In this document: positions 60,836-64,000 of the stretch, in pieces | Layout of the letters: the number at the start of each line of letters is the position of its first letter | How positions within the stretch are numbered: the first letter of the stretch is position 1 | Assembly: GCF_012933445.1 (NCBI RefSeq) | Contig: NZ_JABBNC010000043.1 | Location: 24,582 to 88,581 of the forward strand | Length of the DNA stretch: 64,000 nt | Reading direction: 5' to 3' | Origin: Actinoplanes sp. TBRC 11911 | GTDB lineage: Bacteria > Actinomycetota > Actinomycetes > Mycobacteriales > Micromonosporaceae | Position numbers and translations under genes: made by a program | The notes under the pieces: model-generated | What the model saw: only the letters and a program-made list of their open reading frames with translations | What the model was told of the DNA's origin: nothing | The model's database searches: none

Positions 60836-61843
60836 ATGCGCGTAGTGATAGTGGGAGCCACCGGGGACGCCGGGGCCGCCCTGCTGCGCCGCCTGTGGGC
60901 CGAGGCGGATCTCGACCTCGTGGGGGTGGCGCGGCGGATCCCGGAGCCGGTCGGCATCCGGCGGGACGTCGAATGGCATGCGATCGACCTCGTGGCGGAG
61001 GCGGCCGCGGATCGGCTGGCCGATGTCTTCCGGGGTGCCGACGCGGTGGTCAACATGGCCTGGCGGGTGCAGCCCAGCCACGATGCCCGGCGGTTGTTCC
61101 GGACGAACGTCCTGGGAAGTAGAGAGATCGCCCGCGCCGCCGTCGCCGCCGGGGTGGGCTCGCTGGTGCAGGCGTCGTCGGTGGGTGTCTACTCGCCCGG
61201 GCCCAAGGACGGGTTCGTCACCGAGCGTTATCCGCGCCGGGGTGTGCTGAGGTCGTCGTACAGCCGGCACCGGGCGCTCGTCGAGCGGATGCTCGATCAG
61301 GTCGGGTCCGACTACCCGGGGTTGCGAGTGGTGCGGGTGCGGCCGGCGCTGATCTTCGACCGGACCGCGGGCGCTCGCATCGGCCGGACTTTCGCCGGGC
61401 GGCTGTTGCGTCACCGGCGCATCCCGCTGGTCCCGGCGCATCGACGGCTGCGGCTTCAGGCGGTGCACGCGGACGACGTCTCCGAGGCGTACGCGCGAAT
61501 CCTGCGCACCGATGTGCGAGGCGCCTTCAATCTGGCGGCCGACCCGGTGCTGGATTCGCGAGTTTTCGGGGAGTTCTTCCACGGCGTACGGGTACCGCTG
61601 CCCGCGCCGGCACTTGTCGGAGCGGCCGCACTGAGCTGGTGGTCCCGGTTGCAGCCGATCGACGCCGGGTGGGTGCACCTGGCCCTGGAGGCGCCGCTGG
61701 TGGCGACCGACCGGGCCGCCACGGAACTGGGCTGGAATCCGCGGCGGGACGCGGTGGCGGCGCTGCGCGAGATGGTCGCCGCGGTGGGCGAGCCGCGCTC
61801 CGAAGATCCCGACCGGTCCGGCGGTGTCCGGCACCGAACCTGA
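60836..61843 (+). CDS. NAD-dependent epimerase/dehydratase-family protein
   Basis: The 335-residue product is an extended SDR: N-terminal VVIVGATGDAGAALLRRL, ADAVVNMAWRVQPS, and SSVGVYSPG followed by SYSRHR in place of the usual YxxxK. Substrate unknown. ACCGGT occurs twice upstream at 60783 and 60798 and could be a binding site. Confidence 0.85.
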   Translation: MRVVIVGATGDAGAALLRRLWAEADLDLVGVARRIPEPVGIRRDVEWHAIDLVAEAAADRLADVFRGADAVVNMAWRVQPSHDARRLFRTNVLGSREIARAAVAAGVGSLVQASSVGVYSPGPKDGFVTERYPRRGVLRSSYSRHRALVERMLDQVGSDYPGLRVVRVRPALIFDRTAGARIGRTFAGRLLRHRRIPLVPAHRRLRLQAVHADDVSEAYARILRTDVRGAFNLAADPVLDSRVFGEFFHGVRVPLPAPALVGAAALSWWSRLQPIDAGWVHLALEAPLVATDRAATELGWNPRRDAVAALREMVAAVGEPRSEDPDRSGGVRHRT

Positions 61844-61933
61844 GGCTGCTACCCCACCGGCGGCCGGCGTCGCGACCGGTCCTGGTGATCACCCATCGCC
61901 ACGTGAGCGCGGCGAAGGAAGCATGATGGGGGA

Positions 61934-63961
61934 GTGAACTTCCGCTCGATCTACCAGCACGGGTTCGCGCGCGTCGCCGCGTGCACCGGACACACCGTCC
62001 TCGCCGATCCGCACGCCAACGCCGCCGCCATCGAGAACACGGCCCGCCGCCTGCACGAGGAGGGCGTCGCGGTCGCCGTCTTCCCGGAACTGGGCCTGGC
62101 CGGCTACTCGATCGAGGACCTGCACCTGCAGGACGTCGTGCTGGACGACGTGGCGGCCGCCCTCGACAACCTGACGAAAGCCACCGAAGCGCTGATGACC
62201 GTTCTGGTGGTCGGCGCTCCGCTGCGGCACCGCAACCGCGTCTACAACTGCGCGGTGGTCATCCACGGCGGCGCGATCCTCGGTGTCGCCCCCAAGTCGT
62301 ACCTGCCGAACTACCGCGAGTTCTACGAGAAGCGCTGGTTCGCAGCCGGCGACCAGGAGCGCGGCGGCAGCATCGAGCTGGGCGGCCGGAGCGTCCCGTT
62401 CGGCCCCGATCTGCTGTTCCCCGCGACCGACGTGCCCGGCCTGGTGCTGTTCGCCGAGGTGTGCGAGGACATGTGGGTGCCGATCCCGCCGAGCGCCGAG
62501 GCCGCGCTGGCCGGCGCGACGGTGCTGACCAACATGTCAGGCAGCCCGATCACTATCGGCCGGGCCGAGGACCGCAGCATGCTGGCCCGCTCGGCCTCGG
62601 CGCGCTGCCTGGCGGCCTATGTGTACGCGGCGGCGGGGCTGGGCGAGTCGACGACGGATCTGTCCTGGGACGGGCAGACGATGATCTACGAGAACGGGGT
62701 GCTGCTCGCCGAGTCGGAGCGCTTCCCGGACGGCGACCGCGAGGCGATCGCCGACGTCGACCTGGATCTGCTGCGCCAGGAACGGCTCCGGATGGGCTCG
62801 TTCGACGACAACCGGCGCACGCACTCGGGGCGTACCGGGAACTTCCGCGAGGTGCCCTTCCGCCTGAACCCACCGCGGACCGACCTCGGGTTGCGGCGGC
62901 GGGTCGAGCGCTTCCCGTTCGTGCCGGCCGACAAGCAAAAGCTCGACCTCGACCTGTACGAGGCGTACAACATCCAGGTCTCCGGGTTGCAGCAGCGGCT
63001 CGACGCGATCGGCAAACCGAAGGTGGTCATCGGCGTCTCCGGCGGCCTGGACTCGACGCAGGCGCTGATCGTGGCCGCCCGCGCGATGGACCGGGCCGGC
63101 CGCCCCCGCAGTGACATCCTGGCGTTCACGCTGCCGGGCTTCGCCACGAGTTCGCAGACCAAGGCCAACGCGCACCGGCTGATGGACGCGCTCGGCGTCA
63201 CCAAGGAGGAGCTGGACATCACGCCCACCGCGAAGCTGATGCTCAGCGAGATCGGGCACCCGTTCTCCAGGGGCGAGGAGGTGTACGACACGACCTTCGA
63301 GAACGTCCAGGCCGGACTCCGTACGGACTACCTGTTCCGGATCGCGAACCAGCGCGGCGGCATCGTGCTCGGCACCGGCGACCTGTCCGAGCTGGCGCTG
63401 GGCTGGAGCACGTACGGCGTGGGCGACCAGATGAGCCACTACAACGTCAACGCGGGCGTGCCGAAAACGTTGATGCAGCACCTGATCCGCTGGGTGGTGA
63501 GCACCGGCCAGTTCGACGACGAGGTGGGCGAGACGCTGACCGCGATCCTCGGCACCGAGATCAGCCCGGAACTCGTCCCGGGCGCCGAACTGCAGTCGAC
63601 CGAGTCGCTGATCGGCCCGTACGCGCTGCACGACTTCACGTTGTTCCACATTCTCCGGTACGGGATGCGCCCGTCGAAGATCGCGTTCCTGGCCTGGCAC
63701 GCGTGGCGCGACGCGGCCGAGGGCGTGTGGCCGCCGAACTTCCCGCCCGACCGGCGCCATGCCTACGACCTGCCGGAGATCCGCCGGTGGCTGACCGTCT
63801 TCAGCCAGCGGTTCTTCGCGTTCGCCCAGTTCAAGCGGTCGGCCATGCCGAACGGCCCGAAGGTGGCGGCGGGCGGTTCGCTGTCGCCGCGCGGCGACTG
63901 GCGGGCGCCCTCGGACGGCAACGCGAACGTCTGGCTGCGCGACCTGGCGCGTTTCGACTGA
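61934..63961 (+). CDS. nadE: Glutamine-dependent NAD+ synthetase
   Basis: The 675-residue product makes NAD+ from deamido-NAD+ using glutamine. The N-terminal nitrilase-like amidase has VFPELGLAGYS (Glu), PKSYLPNYREFYE (Lys) and EVCEDMW (Cys) as the catalytic triad. The C-terminal synthetase has the PP-loop GVSGGLDSTQALI and GTGDLSELALGWSTYGVGDQMSHYN. Length is typical of the fused actinobacterial enzyme. It starts with GTG; residues after 63961 are outside any gene. Confidence 0.97.
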   Translation: MNFRSIYQHGFARVAACTGHTVLADPHANAAAIENTARRLHEEGVAVAVFPELGLAGYSIEDLHLQDVVLDDVAAALDNLTKATEALMTVLVVGAPLRHRNRVYNCAVVIHGGAILGVAPKSYLPNYREFYEKRWFAAGDQERGGSIELGGRSVPFGPDLLFPATDVPGLVLFAEVCEDMWVPIPPSAEAALAGATVLTNMSGSPITIGRAEDRSMLARSASARCLAAYVYAAAGLGESTTDLSWDGQTMIYENGVLLAESERFPDGDREAIADVDLDLLRQERLRMGSFDDNRRTHSGRTGNFREVPFRLNPPRTDLGLRRRVERFPFVPADKQKLDLDLYEAYNIQVSGLQQRLDAIGKPKVVIGVSGGLDSTQALIVAARAMDRAGRPRSDILAFTLPGFATSSQTKANAHRLMDALGVTKEELDITPTAKLMLSEIGHPFSRGEEVYDTTFENVQAGLRTDYLFRIANQRGGIVLGTGDLSELALGWSTYGVGDQMSHYNVNAGVPKTLMQHLIRWVVSTGQFDDEVGETLTAILGTEISPELVPGAELQSTESLIGPYALHDFTLFHILRYGMRPSKIAFLAWHAWRDAAEGVWPPNFPPDRRHAYDLPEIRRWLTVFSQRFFAFAQFKRSAMPNGPKVAAGGSLSPRGDWRAPSDGNANVWLRDLARFD

Positions 63962-64000
63962 GACGTGCCCGCACAGGTAGACGAGACCACCGGACACTCC

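Overview
The window is about 70% G+C, with GTG starts, overlapping ATGA/GTGA junctions and almost only G or C at third codon positions. With its gene families (a type VII secretion locus, ilvC, ctaD, an LLM flavoprotein, DUF899, a LuxR-family ATPase regulator, an SRPBCC/ArsR cassette) this points to a filamentous actinomycete. A Micromonosporaceae such as Actinoplanes is my best guess; it is inference, not a database result.

Region 1 (1-30589) is a type VII (ESX-like) secretion locus in two divergent blocks meeting near 11.0-11.18 kb. The leftward block holds a YbaB-like protein, a WXG100-like protein and a giant effector of at least 3227 residues that runs off the left edge. The effector has an N-terminal secretion-type helical domain, a long Gly/Ser/Ala linker, two copies of an unrecognised domain with a GDxD motif, a HEVMH zinc-metallopeptidase domain between them and a long C-terminal region. 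The rightward block encodes two WXG100 proteins, a further probable substrate, a WXG protein with Pro/Gly and acidic-Trp repeats, a small linker protein, EccC (three ATPase domains), EccD, EccB, an ADP-ribosyltransferase-like protein with a substituted catalytic motif, an EccA-like protein with an N-terminal beta-helix and a second degenerate ATPase, another YbaB-like protein, and a second, more degenerate ART-like paralogue. No mycosin or EccE gene is visible.

Region 2 (30591-46629) is mostly metabolism and regulation: ilvC with a peroxiredoxin and a disulfide-type flavoprotein, a GH65 enzyme whose 3' end overlaps a large LuxR-type regulator, a secreted I36-like protein, DUF998 and DUF1877 genes, an SRPBCC/ArsR/SRPBCC/DHFR-fold cassette with a palindromic operator on the arsR start codon, a PF04672-type methyltransferase and cytochrome oxidase subunit I.

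Region 3 (46630-64000) holds single genes: a small membrane protein, a PPOX-fold oxidoreductase, an MHS-type transporter, GNAT, DUF899, hemerythrin, several orphans, a DksA/TraR-like zinc finger, an LLM oxidoreductase behind twin palindromes, an alpha/beta hydrolase, a class-V aminotransferase, an AraC regulator, an epimerase and glutamine-dependent NAD synthetase.

The intergenic DNA of regions 2-3 is unusual. A ~290-bp element with a conserved 47-nt hairpin is present in three copies (41.5, 52.0 and 57.5 kb). A ~980-bp nested palindrome with two 30-bp perfect hairpins lies at 47.26-48.24 kb, and a 24-unit heptamer array at 41.8 kb. Most of these lie between convergent genes.
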